36,756 bases of DNA from Planctomycetota bacterium (GTDB lineage: Bacteria > Planctomycetota > Planctomycetia > Pirellulales > Pirellulaceae). The first letter of the stretch is position 1, and every line of letters begins with the position of its first letter. The position numbers and the translations under genes are program-made. The DNA is taken from contig CAUJKA010000219.1 of assembly GCA_963204965.1 (NCBI GenBank), forward strand, positions 1 through 36,756, read 5' to 3'. Below, piece after piece: positions 1 to 7,474 of this stretch. The notes under the pieces are model-generated. The model searched no databases and was not told the origin of the DNA. It saw only the letters and a program-made list of their open reading frames with translations.

Positions 1-385
1 GGGCGCCAGGTTGGTAGTTATGGGCGGATACCTTGAGCACCTGTTGATTGCGCCGGACTTTGAAAATCGAGTCGTCAACATTCACCCATCGCTCATTCCG
101 TCCTTTTGTGGCAAGGGCTTCTACGGAGCACATGTCCATCAAGCGGCCATAGACTATGGTGCCAAGATAAGCGGTTGCACAGTTCATTTCGTGGACAATC
201 AATTCGACCACGGACCGATTATCGCGCAGCGCTGTTGTGCTGTGAAAGAGGATGACACCGCTGCTACGCTAGCGGCACGCGTATTCGAACTTGAGTGCCA
301 ATTGCTCCCCGAGTGCATCAAAGCCATTGCGCTCGATCAAGTGCAAATCGAAGGACGGATCATCCACGTTCGCGATGTAGAGTGA
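1..385 (+). CDS. purN: Phosphoribosylglycinamide formyltransferase (PurN), 3' part
   Basis: PurN transfers a formyl group from 10-formyl-tetrahydrofolate to glycinamide ribonucleotide in cytoplasmic purine synthesis. The frame is open from base 2, so the gene is cut by the window edge; the in-frame TTG at 11 is not its start. The visible 127 residues match the C-terminal half of the family: a G-Y-L hydrophobic strand, the HPSLIPSF catalytic loop with its His, GCTVHFVD followed by D-x-GPIIAQ with the catalytic Asp, and a DDTAATLAARVFELE helix. The usual LLPSF-x-G reads LIPSFCGKGF, a small variation. It converges with the CNNM gene, with only 16 bases between the two stop codons. A related formyl-hydrolase or formyltransferase of the same fold is a minor alternative. 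Confidence 0.88.
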   Translation, partial: GARLVVMGGYLEHLLIAPDFENRVVNIHPSLIPSFCGKGFYGAHVHQAAIDYGAKISGCTVHFVDNQFDHGPIIAQRCCAVKEDDTAATLAARVFELECQLLPECIKAIALDQVQIEGRIIHVRDVE

Positions 386-401
386 AGATACTGGACTGAC
401 T

Positions 402-1922
402 TTAGTCGAGCGTGGCTTGTTCGCCCGTCTTGAGTATCTCTAAAATCTCGGCAGGTGTATCAGCAGTTCGTAAGCGATCGGGAATGAATTCACTTTCATC
501 CATAATTGTTGCAATCACGGCTTGCAGACGTTGGTGTACCCGAGGTTGACCGGCGGGGCTAAGCAATACGAACAGAATGTTGGAACGCTCGGGATTGCCG
601 CGATACGGAATGCCTTTTTCTGAACGAATGAAGAAGACCACTGGTTTATACAGGCCAGGGACCCGCGCGTGGGGCATACCCAAGCCTTTGCCGAGGTAAG
701 TCTCCACAACGCGCTCGCGTTCGTCGATGGCTTTGACGATCGACTCCTTGCTAACGGGCAATCGCCAGTTGGGCATGCGACCAAAGGCCAACCGAACCGC
801 TTCGACAGTGTCGCCAGCTTCGATGTTCAAACAAACTTGCTCTTCAGCCAAAGCGTCGGAAAGAGATATCTGTTCTTCGTCTTCGAATTCGTCCCGAATC
901 GTTCCGATGATCTCTTCGATGACATCTTCCAATGTCAAGAAACCGGTCCAAGTTCCCGACGAATCGTGAACCAACGCGACGTGAATTCTTCGGCGTTGCA
1001 TTTCCGATAGCAGTGATTCCAATTGTGAATTCTCTTGCACAGAGATGAACGTTCGTCGCAACTGCATCAAGTTGGGCTCGTCCTTGTCGGCGAGCAGCAA
1101 GTCCTTGATGTGAATGATTCCCACGGGTTCCGACGAATTGTCATCGATCAACGGATAGCGACTAAAGCGATAGCGTTGGAGAATTTCCAGGTTTGTATCC
1201 CAAGGAACATGAGCCTGGAGAACACGAACTTGCGTTCGGGGTCGCATGGCATCTTTGACTCGCAGTTCGCCGAGGTCAAAAACATTCTCGACGAAAAGCA
1301 ATCTGCGGAACGACATGATGCCGCCGGTTTGTGATTGGCTGAGCAAGATTCGCAGTTCGTCTTCGCTGTGAACTTCTCCGCCGTGAGCATTGCCCAGCCC
1401 GATCCATCGCAGCACCAAGTTGGCCGATGCATTCAAGAACTTCAGCGGAATGTAAAACAGAAAGCGAAACAGTTGCAGGGGTCGAGCAGTCCACAAGGAT
1501 GCTTTGTCGGTCAATCGAATCGCCGCCGATTTAGGAACGAGTTCGCCGACAAGTATGTGAAGGAAGCTGACGATTAAGTAGCTGATCGTGAACGCGACGC
1601 CGTGTGTGGTTACCCAGGCCGTTGTCGACTTCAAAGGAAACAAACCCATCCAAGCGATGATTGGCTCGATCAACCGAACAACTGCTGGCTCGGCTACAAA
1701 TCCCAAGCCGATCGAAGCGAAGGTAATACCTAACTGGCAAACCGATAGGTACTCGTCCAAGAAGGTTTGCACATGCTTGACCGCCAAAGCGCCTTGGACT
1801 CCATCGTCGACCATCTCTTCGACTCGCGACGGACGCATCTTGACTGCTGCGAATTCGGCTAGAACAAAGAATCCATTGAGAGCGAGCAGAAGTAAAGCAA
1901 TAAGAAGGTATGTAAGGACCAT
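402..1922 (-). CDS. CNNM (DUF21)-CBS membrane protein fused to a PTS EIIA-type domain
   Basis: This 506-residue protein has a CorC/HlyC-like front half. It starts with about four hydrophobic segments in a DUF21/CNNM membrane domain (residues 1-170), which includes the GELVPKSAA motif near 126-134. A CBS pair follows (about 222-345), with RYPLID and the TLEDVIEEIIGTI ending. Such proteins are linked to Mg2+ or Co2+ efflux or homeostasis. In place of the usual CorC_HlyC tail, residues about 365-500 resemble a PTS EIIA type 2 (fructose/PtsN) domain: GKGLGMPHARV with His418 at the phospho-His position, then NILFVLLSPAG and a VHQRLQAVIATIMDE helix. The fusion suggests that phosphorylation or nutrient state controls the transporter, which is inference. 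It is the last of a minus-strand set after tilS, 93 bases away. Domain calls are by eye. Confidence 0.87.
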   Translation of the reverse strand: MVLTYLLIALLLLALNGFFVLAEFAAVKMRPSRVEEMVDDGVQGALAVKHVQTFLDEYLSVCQLGITFASIGLGFVAEPAVVRLIEPIIAWMGLFPLKSTTAWVTTHGVAFTISYLIVSFLHILVGELVPKSAAIRLTDKASLWTARPLQLFRFLFYIPLKFLNASANLVLRWIGLGNAHGGEVHSEDELRILLSQSQTGGIMSFRRLLFVENVFDLGELRVKDAMRPRTQVRVLQAHVPWDTNLEILQRYRFSRYPLIDDNSSEPVGIIHIKDLLLADKDEPNLMQLRRTFISVQENSQLESLLSEMQRRRIHVALVHDSSGTWTGFLTLEDVIEEIIGTIRDEFEDEEQISLSDALAEEQVCLNIEAGDTVEAVRLAFGRMPNWRLPVSKESIVKAIDERERVVETYLGKGLGMPHARVPGLYKPVVFFIRSEKGIPYRGNPERSNILFVLLSPAGQPRVHQRLQAVIATIMDESEFIPDRLRTADTPAEILEILKTGEQATLD

Positions 1923-2015
1923 GGTAGCGGTTGAGGAATTGATAGTTGCAACTCGGCAGTCGCATTGGTCAGCATTGTACCCGCTTTAAGTCGTGCAAAG
2001 TAGTGGCAGGAGTTT

Positions 2016-3107
2016 TCAATCCACTTGCGTTTGGGTTTCTTCAACGTTTTCATGAGCAGAAATTGTCAACCAACCGTGGCACGCCGTCACTTTTAGACCG
2101 CCCGGTAGGTGAAACAACGACTTGGGTTTGCGAACTCTATTGCGAACGGGTGGTACGATTTTTTGCCACGCAGTCCGCAGCTTCTCCCAGTGAGCTCGCG
2201 ACATGGCTTGTTGTTTCCAATGGAGTTCGTGCCAGGCTTTTTGCAGCGACAAAAGCACAATGGGCCATGCCGTTGGCAAGAGTTTTTCGCAGGGTAACCG
2301 CAGTTCATTCGAAATTCTTACGGGCAAGCGGTTCTCCGCTAAGGCTTCTTGTTCGACGAGCACAGCTTGGCTCCAATACTGATCCGCTTCGACTTGTTGA
2401 TGTAGCAGTGTCTCTTCAGCAAGTTGCGAGAACGAGATCAGTCGGCTGTCCAAGCCCGGTCCATAGACTTCTCGCAACGACGGCAATATCGAGTGCCGCA
2501 AAAAGTTACGTCGATACGATTGGTCAAGATTGGATGTGTCGACTCGATACGTTTGAGAAAGGCTGGCTAGGTAGTCGATCACTTCTTCGCGGAAGCTGGC
2601 GATCAGCGGGCGAACCAAGGTCACATTAGCGTCCAGAGGCCGTGAAAGTGTAGGCGAGCAGACGCCACTTAGTCCAGTTCCGCGACACAAGTTGTGAAGC
2701 ATGGTCTCGACGCGGTCCGATGCAGTGTGGGCCGTGGCTACAAAGTGAGCGTTGCGATGGTGTGCTACTTGTTTGAAGAATGTATGGCGCGCCTTGCGAG
2801 CCGCTTGTTCGCTCTTGGACGACTCAGGCTGAGGCGGCAAGCGATGCACTGTGCAGGAAATGCCCAAGGCGTGTGACAACTGTACGACGAATTGTTCATC
2901 CATGTCGCTTTCAGTTCCACGCCAACCGTGGTTGAGATGTGCCACGTGCAATCGATCCACATGGCTATGGGGACTATGGATTTCGCAGACAGCTCGCAAC
3001 AGGGCCACGCTGTCGGCTCCACCACTGACTGCCAAAACAATGGACTGGTCTTGCCATAGTTCAAGCGGCCATGATTGCAGCAGATTTGAGACAAGCGGGT
3101 GTGGCAT
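2016..3107 (-). CDS. tilS: tRNA(Ile)-lysidine synthase TilS
   Basis: TilS attaches lysine to C34 of the CAU-anticodon tRNA-Ile using ATP, so that it decodes AUA instead of AUG. It acts in the cytoplasm. The 363-residue product has the N-type PP-loop SGGADS at residues 28-33, the HVAHLNHGWRG strand and loop, the ATAHTASDRVETMLHNLCRGTG segment, and R-x-N-x-LRHSILP, all typical of TilS. The C-terminal 130 residues correspond to the shorter tRNA-binding part and end in a LPGGLKVT segment. The start lies three bases downstream of the methyltransferase stop, so the two genes are probably one transcript joining tRNA and rRNA modification. Length is within the family range (about 320-430). Confidence 0.93.
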   Translation of the reverse strand: MPHPLVSNLLQSWPLELWQDQSIVLAVSGGADSVALLRAVCEIHSPHSHVDRLHVAHLNHGWRGTESDMDEQFVVQLSHALGISCTVHRLPPQPESSKSEQAARKARHTFFKQVAHHRNAHFVATAHTASDRVETMLHNLCRGTGLSGVCSPTLSRPLDANVTLVRPLIASFREEVIDYLASLSQTYRVDTSNLDQSYRRNFLRHSILPSLREVYGPGLDSRLISFSQLAEETLLHQQVEADQYWSQAVLVEQEALAENRLPVRISNELRLPCEKLLPTAWPIVLLSLQKAWHELHWKQQAMSRAHWEKLRTAWQKIVPPVRNRVRKPKSLFHLPGGLKVTACHGWLTISAHENVEETQTQVD

Positions 3108-3110
3108 CGT

Positions 3111-4508
3111 TTAGGTGAGTGCGATCGATGGATTGCGTAACATTTTTGGAAGATGATTCTTAAGAGTGCTTCCCGTTATCTTACCCCAAGCCAAGGGGCG
3201 ATCATTCCAACAAACTTGGCACCACCCCGATTCGTTAACGTTTTCTGAAAGGTGGACGCTTTCGCCGCGAACAAAGGCTATCGCTTGCGCTTGGTTGAGT
3301 GACACTCTAACGGCAGGTCGAATTGATCCAAAATCGACTACAGAGCTTCCGTAAAGCGGCTCAATGCGCGAGGAATGTAGGTGAGCGACTGGAATGCCTG
3401 CGTGAATGTGTTGTGTAATGTTGGGTAGCGTGCACTGGTGGAGCAAGTGAAGTTCACTGCCTATTTGAATGGTTTCGAATTGCGATGCGACACTCTCGTC
3501 GGTTGAAAGAAACTCAAGATCTTTCAGCGAAACACTGTTTTGGCGCGATCGTGTTTGCTGGCGCGATGATCTTTGCGGTGCCGGCAAAGTAGCTACCTCT
3601 GCGTGCGAGTTCTTTTGAATTGCCGCAGCGAATCCACCGTCGCAACGATCGCGGTGAGGCCAGAGTCGGTAGCTGCCAGGAAGCCTTGGGCTAGACCACC
3701 TATCCAGTTCGGGAGCGGGGGCCATAGACCAGTCGGAGTCTTCCATGAGAAGGTCCTCAATGATCTCCTCGTTTTCAGCGATCGCAAAGGTGCAAGTCGA
3801 ATAGATCAAGCGTCCGCCTGGACGAACAAGCTTTGCGGCTGAACGAATGATGCGGCGTTGTCTTGCCGCGCTATGTTGAATCTGCGACTCGGTAAAGGCC
3901 GACGAGCTTTGTTTTTCACGCCCAACCATCGATTGACCACTGCACGGAGCGTCCACAAGTACGCAATCGAACGACGAAGGGAATCGCTCGGCAAGTTGTT
4001 CGGCGTCCAAATTGCTGGTGGCATGATTGCTCCATCCGGATCGACAGAGTGCACTTTGCAGCAAGGCCAAGCGACTTTGAATGACTTCGTTCGCCAGTAG
4101 AAAACCGTTGCCTTGAAGTTGATCCAAGAGTCCAGTTGCTTTTCCGCCCGGTGCAGCACAGAGATCGCAGACAATGTCGCCAGGGGAAAGATTGCAAAGC
4201 GTTAACGCCAGCATGGAAGAGGCGTCTTGGATGTAATAGTCGCCGGCGGCGAATTGAAGGAAGGCTCCAGGTCGAACCTGGGGATCAGCCAGCCAATAAC
4301 CTCGGGAGTTCCAAGGAATTCTCTCCGTAGCGAACGGCAGTTCTAGTGGGTCGCGTCGCGAGCTCAAGCGAACACTGCGAGGAGAGTGGCAAAAGAGAGA
4401 GTCACTCAATTGTTGTTGTTCGACTGAGTCCAAACCTAAGTAGTCCTGACCAAGAACCGGCAGCCACTGGATCGAGGTGGGCTGAGTCTTTGGGTTGCGA
4501 TTGGTCAT
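3111..4508 (-). CDS. RsmB/RsmF-type 16S rRNA (cytosine-C5) methyltransferase
   Basis: This is a 465-residue NOL1/NOP2/Sun family enzyme that uses S-adenosylmethionine to make m5C in RNA. Visible motifs are the family entry Y-I-QDASSML (93-100), the SAM-binding DLCAAPGGKATG (115-126), motif IV VDAPCSGQSM with Cys189, and motif VI YSTCTF with the catalytic Cys239. Both cysteines needed for catalysis and product release are present. The residues after DAPCSG are QSMVGRE rather than the common G-x-x-RR, a variation seen in RsmF-like members. The C-terminal 150 residues resemble the RsmF-type PUA/RNA-binding tail, with a VRGESVHLS stretch. Whether the target is C967 (RsmB), C1407 (RsmF) or another site cannot be told, so no symbol is given. 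It is followed by tilS after three bases. Confidence 0.9.
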   Translation of the reverse strand: MTNRNPKTQPTSIQWLPVLGQDYLGLDSVEQQQLSDSLFCHSPRSVRLSSRRDPLELPFATERIPWNSRGYWLADPQVRPGAFLQFAAGDYYIQDASSMLALTLCNLSPGDIVCDLCAAPGGKATGLLDQLQGNGFLLANEVIQSRLALLQSALCRSGWSNHATSNLDAEQLAERFPSSFDCVLVDAPCSGQSMVGREKQSSSAFTESQIQHSAARQRRIIRSAAKLVRPGGRLIYSTCTFAIAENEEIIEDLLMEDSDWSMAPAPELDRWSSPRLPGSYRLWPHRDRCDGGFAAAIQKNSHAEVATLPAPQRSSRQQTRSRQNSVSLKDLEFLSTDESVASQFETIQIGSELHLLHQCTLPNITQHIHAGIPVAHLHSSRIEPLYGSSVVDFGSIRPAVRVSLNQAQAIAFVRGESVHLSENVNESGWCQVCWNDRPLAWGKITGSTLKNHLPKMLRNPSIALT

Positions 4509-4570
4509 GAGCGAGTTGGACTAGAGCTGATTTGCGAAGCGTGCCTTAGGAAAGTGCAACAGTGTAAACG

Positions 4571-4607
4571 AAAAAAAACGGCCCGCCAGTTTTCACCGGC
4601 GGGCCGT
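4571..4607 (-). terminator. Intrinsic terminator of the Cys-rich protein gene
   Basis: A perfect 10-base-pair GC-rich stem (arms 4598-4607 and 4578-4587) with a 10-base loop is followed, reading the minus strand, by eight T residues (A run at 4571-4578). It sits 46 bases after the Cys-rich gene stop and before the methyltransferase gene. It therefore separates that gene from the rsm-tilS set. Confidence 0.93.
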
Positions 4608-4653
4608 CTACATGACACATCTTAAGGCGTATCAGCAGTTGTTAGGCCGAAGC

Positions 4654-5466
4654 TTAACGAACGTAGCTGGTAGCTTGGATGACGCGTCGATTGCTATTCA
4701 GGTATGCACTTGGGTCAACAACTGGTGCTGGTGGCATTGGAGCAGCGGAAGCAGCAGCAGGAGCTGGTGCTGGAGCGCTGGTCGATGTTCCACAGCTGCT
4801 GCATGAGCTGCAGCCAGTGTCGCAACCGGTGTCACAGCAAGACTTCTTGGCGAAAAGCTTCGACAAAAGTCCCTTCTTCTTGCCACAGCCACTGTCGCAT
4901 CCGCAAGGATCGCAAGCGCTGATTTCACATCCGCAAGTAGGAGCTGCTTTGCATGGATCGCAAGCATTTACTTCGCAACCGCAAGTTGGAGCTGCACCGC
5001 AACCACAACCTGTGTCGCAGCAAGTGTCGCATCCCTTGCCAACGTTACGGACCTTGCATGCAACATTGCGAAGCATGTCCATCTTGGCCTTTTCAACACG
5101 ACCCAACAGTTCCAAAAGTGGCTTGCGACGTGGCTTGCAGCATGTATCGCATGTTGCAGGTCCACAGCTGTTCATTTCGCAACCGCAGCTTGGAGCTGCA
5201 TTGCAAGGATCACAAGCGTTAACTTCACATCCGCAAGATGGGCCCTTCAGCTTGCTCAGCAAGCCACAGCCCTTCTTGGCGCATGGGTCGCAAGCGTTTA
5301 CTTCGCAACCACAGCTTGGGTCAGCTGCACAACCAGTGTCGCAACACGAGCTGTCACAGCCGCTTCCCTTCAGACCGAGCATGCGGTCCAATAGTCCCCC
5401 GCCAAAGGATGGCGTACACAGGCTAGCGCCTAGCATCAGGGATCCGATTAACATGTTCCACTTCAT
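4654..5466 (-). CDS. Secreted Cys-rich repeat protein, function unknown
   Basis: The 270-residue product has a signal peptide (KW, then a hydrophobic stretch LIGSLMLGASLCTPSF, cleavage near residue 20). About 41 cysteines lie in the mature chain, some 15 percent of residues. Five copies of a unit of the form P-[ST]-C-G-C-E-[VMI]-[NS]-[AS]-C-D-P-C are seen; the third is degenerate (MNSCGPATC). They are mixed with CCDTGC units and two LLSKL patches. A Lys/Arg-rich, nearly Cys-free stretch with a helix (about residues 105-135) splits the repeats. The tail is Ala/Pro-rich and ends PSAYLNSNRRVIQATSYVR. GGGAG-like ribosome binding sequence GGGAG precedes the ATG at good spacing. A disulfide-rich or metal-binding envelope protein is plausible for a planctomycete, but no function can be assigned. 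Confidence 0.85.
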   Translation of the reverse strand: MKWNMLIGSLMLGASLCTPSFGGGLLDRMLGLKGSGCDSSCCDTGCAADPSCGCEVNACDPCAKKGCGLLSKLKGPSCGCEVNACDPCNAAPSCGCEMNSCGPATCDTCCKPRRKPLLELLGRVEKAKMDMLRNVACKVRNVGKGCDTCCDTGCGCGAAPTCGCEVNACDPCKAAPTCGCEISACDPCGCDSGCGKKKGLLSKLFAKKSCCDTGCDTGCSSCSSCGTSTSAPAPAPAAASAAPMPPAPVVDPSAYLNSNRRVIQATSYVR

Positions 5467-6114
5467 CGAGTCTCAACTCCCTAAACGATGAACTTATCTA
5501 TTTGGCGCGGTTGGCCGAAATTTGGGGGTGTGGCCGAGACCGGTTTCGACATACGAAGTCGCCGCCGAAATCGCTCTCAAACCAACGTGGCAAAGAACAA
5601 ACAGCTTCGTTTTGACGTTGCCGGTTGTTCAACTTCGTGTGCCGTACGAAGCAACACCCAAGTGCTCGGGAGTTGCTGACACACCCAAGTTCTGCCTGGG
5701 TCTAACGCGCCCAAGATTGAGACGAATCTTTCCTAGATTCGGGTATCTCAACCCTAACTATTGTCGTCGAAGCTAAGCCTCGCTGACTTTCGTTAAGGGA
5801 AGGTATCGGCGTATGCAAAAGAAAAGGTTGAGGGTGCATAAGTCATTTTCAGTCGCCAGTTTGCGTCGAATGAGACAATCCAAGATTGTCGCCTTGGCAA
5901 GGTTTTTGGGGTGGGTAAAGTAAGTCCTGCCGCAGCCTTTTCCCAGGCCGCAAACTCAAGCGGTTTTAGTGTTCGTGTGTACACTACTCGCGTGGCAGGC
6001 TTGGGGTTACCGTAGGCATTTGTGTTGCAGCTTAAGCGTTCGGACTATACGGAATTGGCGTTAAACTCCCCCAAACCACTTGGCCTGCAGGTGGGGATAA
6101 ATGCGGAAAATGCT
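5467..6114. other. Gene-poor region between divergent Cys-rich and cupin genes
   Basis: About 650 bases between two divergently read genes should hold both promoters. Short open frames occur here on both strands, but none has a recognisable product, a good ribosome binding site or a conserved neighbour. The only local patterns seen are repeated CACCCAAGT-type words near 5655-5710. No RNA gene or clear -35/-10 pair could be supported. Confidence 0.5.
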
Positions 6115-6468
6115 ATGGCAAGCTACCAACTAACCAACTTTGACGACCTTCCGGGGGTCGCTTGTCCCTGCGGAATCGCTCGACGATCGCTGATGGACGA
6201 GCCGCGAGTGCCCTATTCTTTGCACATCACTGAAATTAGCCTGAACGCGAAGGCTCATTACCACAAGCAGATCACCGAGACCTACTTTATCCTCGAGTGT
6301 GACGATGCGGCCTACTTGGAGCTGGATGGGAAACAAATTCCTGTGAAGCCTCAAAATGCTGTAACAATCTTCCCGGGAACACGCCATAGAGCTGTAGGTA
6401 AGATGAAAGTGGTTATAATTGCCACACCAAAATTCGACAGCAGCGATGAATGGTTTGACCAGGAATAG
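6115..6468 (+). CDS. Small cupin-domain protein
   Basis: This is a single-domain cupin of 117 residues from the ATG at 6115. The metal-binding set is visible: H48-x-H50-x4-E55 in motif 1 (HYHKQITETYFIL) and H91 in PGTRHRAVG in motif 2, so a bound divalent metal is likely. A CPCG-x-ARR segment near residues 17-24 precedes the barrel, a feature I associate with planctomycete cupins of this size. An in-frame GTG at 6022 would add 31 residues that do not look like part of the fold, so the ATG is preferred; no strong ribosome binding site decides it. The substrate is unknown: cupins include dioxygenases, isomerases and sugar-binding proteins. The next gene starts nine bases after the stop. Confidence 0.8.
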   Translation: MASYQLTNFDDLPGVACPCGIARRSLMDEPRVPYSLHITEISLNAKAHYHKQITETYFILECDDAAYLELDGKQIPVKPQNAVTIFPGTRHRAVGKMKVVIIATPKFDSSDEWFDQE

Positions 6469-6477
6469 GGTATCCGA

Positions 6478-6612
6478 ATGAAACGCGAAGGTTTTGCGCT
6501 GGTAATGATCTTTTTGGCCCTCAGTTGTGGCGTGGTCCTGACTGCAGCCACCAGCGGTTGCAACTCGACCAATGCTCAGAAGGCAACTGCGGCTAGTAAC
6601 ATAGCTCGATAG
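6478..6612 (+). CDS. 44-residue exported peptide, possible lipoprotein
   Basis: The frame begins MKREGFALVMIFLALSCG, a positively charged start followed by a hydrophobic core. It then reads TAATSGCNSTNAQ and ends after 44 residues. This is the layout of a signal peptide with a very short mature part. Cys31 (TSGC) could be a lipobox, but Thr at -3 is atypical. AGGAATAGGG, overlapping the cupin stop codon, is a good ribosome binding site, and the gene starts nine bases after the cupin, so co-transcription is likely. It could be a tiny lipoprotein or a spurious frame; the role is unknown. Confidence 0.55.
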   Translation: MKREGFALVMIFLALSCGVVLTAATSGCNSTNAQKATAASNIAR

Positions 6613-6690
6613 TTGACAACAAATCTAAGGTAGCTTGGGGCTGCTAGTTCTGCGGTTTTCCACAGTTAGACTCTTAAGCAATTAGCTTCG

Positions 6691-7062
6691 ATGACCAAAA
6701 CGATCTTAGATGTTGGCAATTGTGGACCGGACCATTCCGCGATTCGCCGATTGTTCGAAGGCAGCTTTCAAGCGGAAGTCCTGCAAGCTCACAATGCTCA
6801 GGACACCTTTCAAATGCTGCGGTCCAGGTCAATTGATCTGGTGCTAGTCAATCGCAAACTCGACGAGGATTACTCGGACGGCATTGAGATCATCAAGGCT
6901 ATTAAAGCTGACTCAGCTCTAGCGACTATCCCTGTGATGCTCATTACCAATTACGAGGAGCATCAAGAGCAGGCGATTTCCATCGGCGCTCTACGCGGTT
7001 TTGGCAAGTTGTCGATGAAGGCTCCCGAGACGCTACAGCGCATAGAATCGGCACTCCGGTAG
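6691..7062 (+). CDS. Pseudo-receiver (CheY-like) domain protein lacking the phospho-acceptor Asp
   Basis: This 123-residue stand-alone receiver-fold protein follows the CheY pattern: a first strand KTILDVG, a long helix, DLVLVNRKL at the strand 3 position, YSDGIEIIKAIKAD, then the VMLITNY strand with conserved Thr, and GFGK with the conserved Lys. The phosphorylation site is Asn54 (LVN) where receivers have Asp. The acidic pair after strand 1 is Gly9-Asn10, so Mg2+-dependent phosphorylation should not occur. The retained core suggests a folded protein that works by binding partners rather than by phosphotransfer (inference). It lies 78 bases after the small peptide gene on the same strand. 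No output domain and no histidine kinase are nearby. Confidence 0.82.
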   Translation: MTKTILDVGNCGPDHSAIRRLFEGSFQAEVLQAHNAQDTFQMLRSRSIDLVLVNRKLDEDYSDGIEIIKAIKADSALATIPVMLITNYEEHQEQAISIGALRGFGKLSMKAPETLQRIESALR

Positions 7063-7474
7063 CCGGTGCGCGGCCGTCCCGCCCGCTCTTTCCGGACACC
7101 GAATTTGGACGAGACGCCCAAGCTCCGTTGTTGTGCGTCATCTTTAAACCCGGTTTAAGGGAACGTGTTGAACCTCCCATGAAAACTCTCGACTTGAGTG
7201 GGTTTTCAGAACCCGACGCGTTACGGCTTGTTGATTAAATCCCAACCCGCTGCGTTAGCGAGGGACGTCTCGATTTTGGCCCGAAAATCCCAAAGAGGCC
7301 GTCCCTTCCTAACGCGTCGGGTTGTGAAAGGCTCAATCCCGAGCAGTGCGACCGTTTGCCCCAACTGGCTCGGGAGGATTTCGACACGCTGAAATGCTGG
7401 AGTTCAGTCACAATATGTACCCATTCCAAGGCAGAAACCTCACACTGGCGATCCTGCGCTTTCCTGGATTTACG
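7063..7474. other. Intergenic region with palindromic repeat DNA
   Basis: No gene is supported here. The stretch holds a near-palindrome with arms TTAAACC (7144-7150) and GGTTTAA (7152-7158), a solitary repeat arm at 7210-7225, and the full palindromic repeat at 7244-7323. The cytochrome c frame is open from 7346, but the residues before 7475 do not look like protein and the lipoprotein signal begins at 7475. The promoter of the cytochrome-ctaA-ctaB set should lie here. Confidence 0.5.
7244..7323. repeat. Palindromic interspersed repeat, copy 1
   Basis: The 23-base end arms at 7244-7266 (beginning AACCCGCTGCGTTAGCG) and 7301-7323 (ending AACGCGTCGGGTT) pair at 19 of 23 positions, with about 34 bases between them. 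A further copy of the outer arm word lies at 7210-7225. The second full copy is at 18179-18266 and shares the arms and the internal GGACGTCTCG and GCCCGAA words. I take it to be a REP/MITE-like element spread through intergenic DNA. Confidence 0.8.

Noticed and set aside
1946..2629. A 227-codon + strand frame opposite tilS
   Set aside because: Shadow of the tilS gene; its product has no motif, while the minus strand gives a full PP-loop enzyme.
4679..5491. A 270-codon + strand frame covering the Cys-rich gene
   Set aside because: It is the antisense of the repeat codons. The minus-strand product has a signal peptide, a ribosome binding site and a matching terminator.
5488..5776. Two overlapping + strand frames of 63 and 84 codons upstream of the cupin gene
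   Set aside because: No ribosome binding site, odd composition and no recognisable domain; they overlap the promoter area of the Cys-rich gene.
6613..6690. TTGACA at 6613 as a -35 element for the pseudo-receiver gene
   Set aside because: No acceptable -10 element at 16-18 bases spacing.
7144..7158. Near-palindrome TTAAACC-C-GGTTTAA as an operator
   Set aside because: Symmetric but single, with no regulator gene adjacent and no second site; too little to call an operator.
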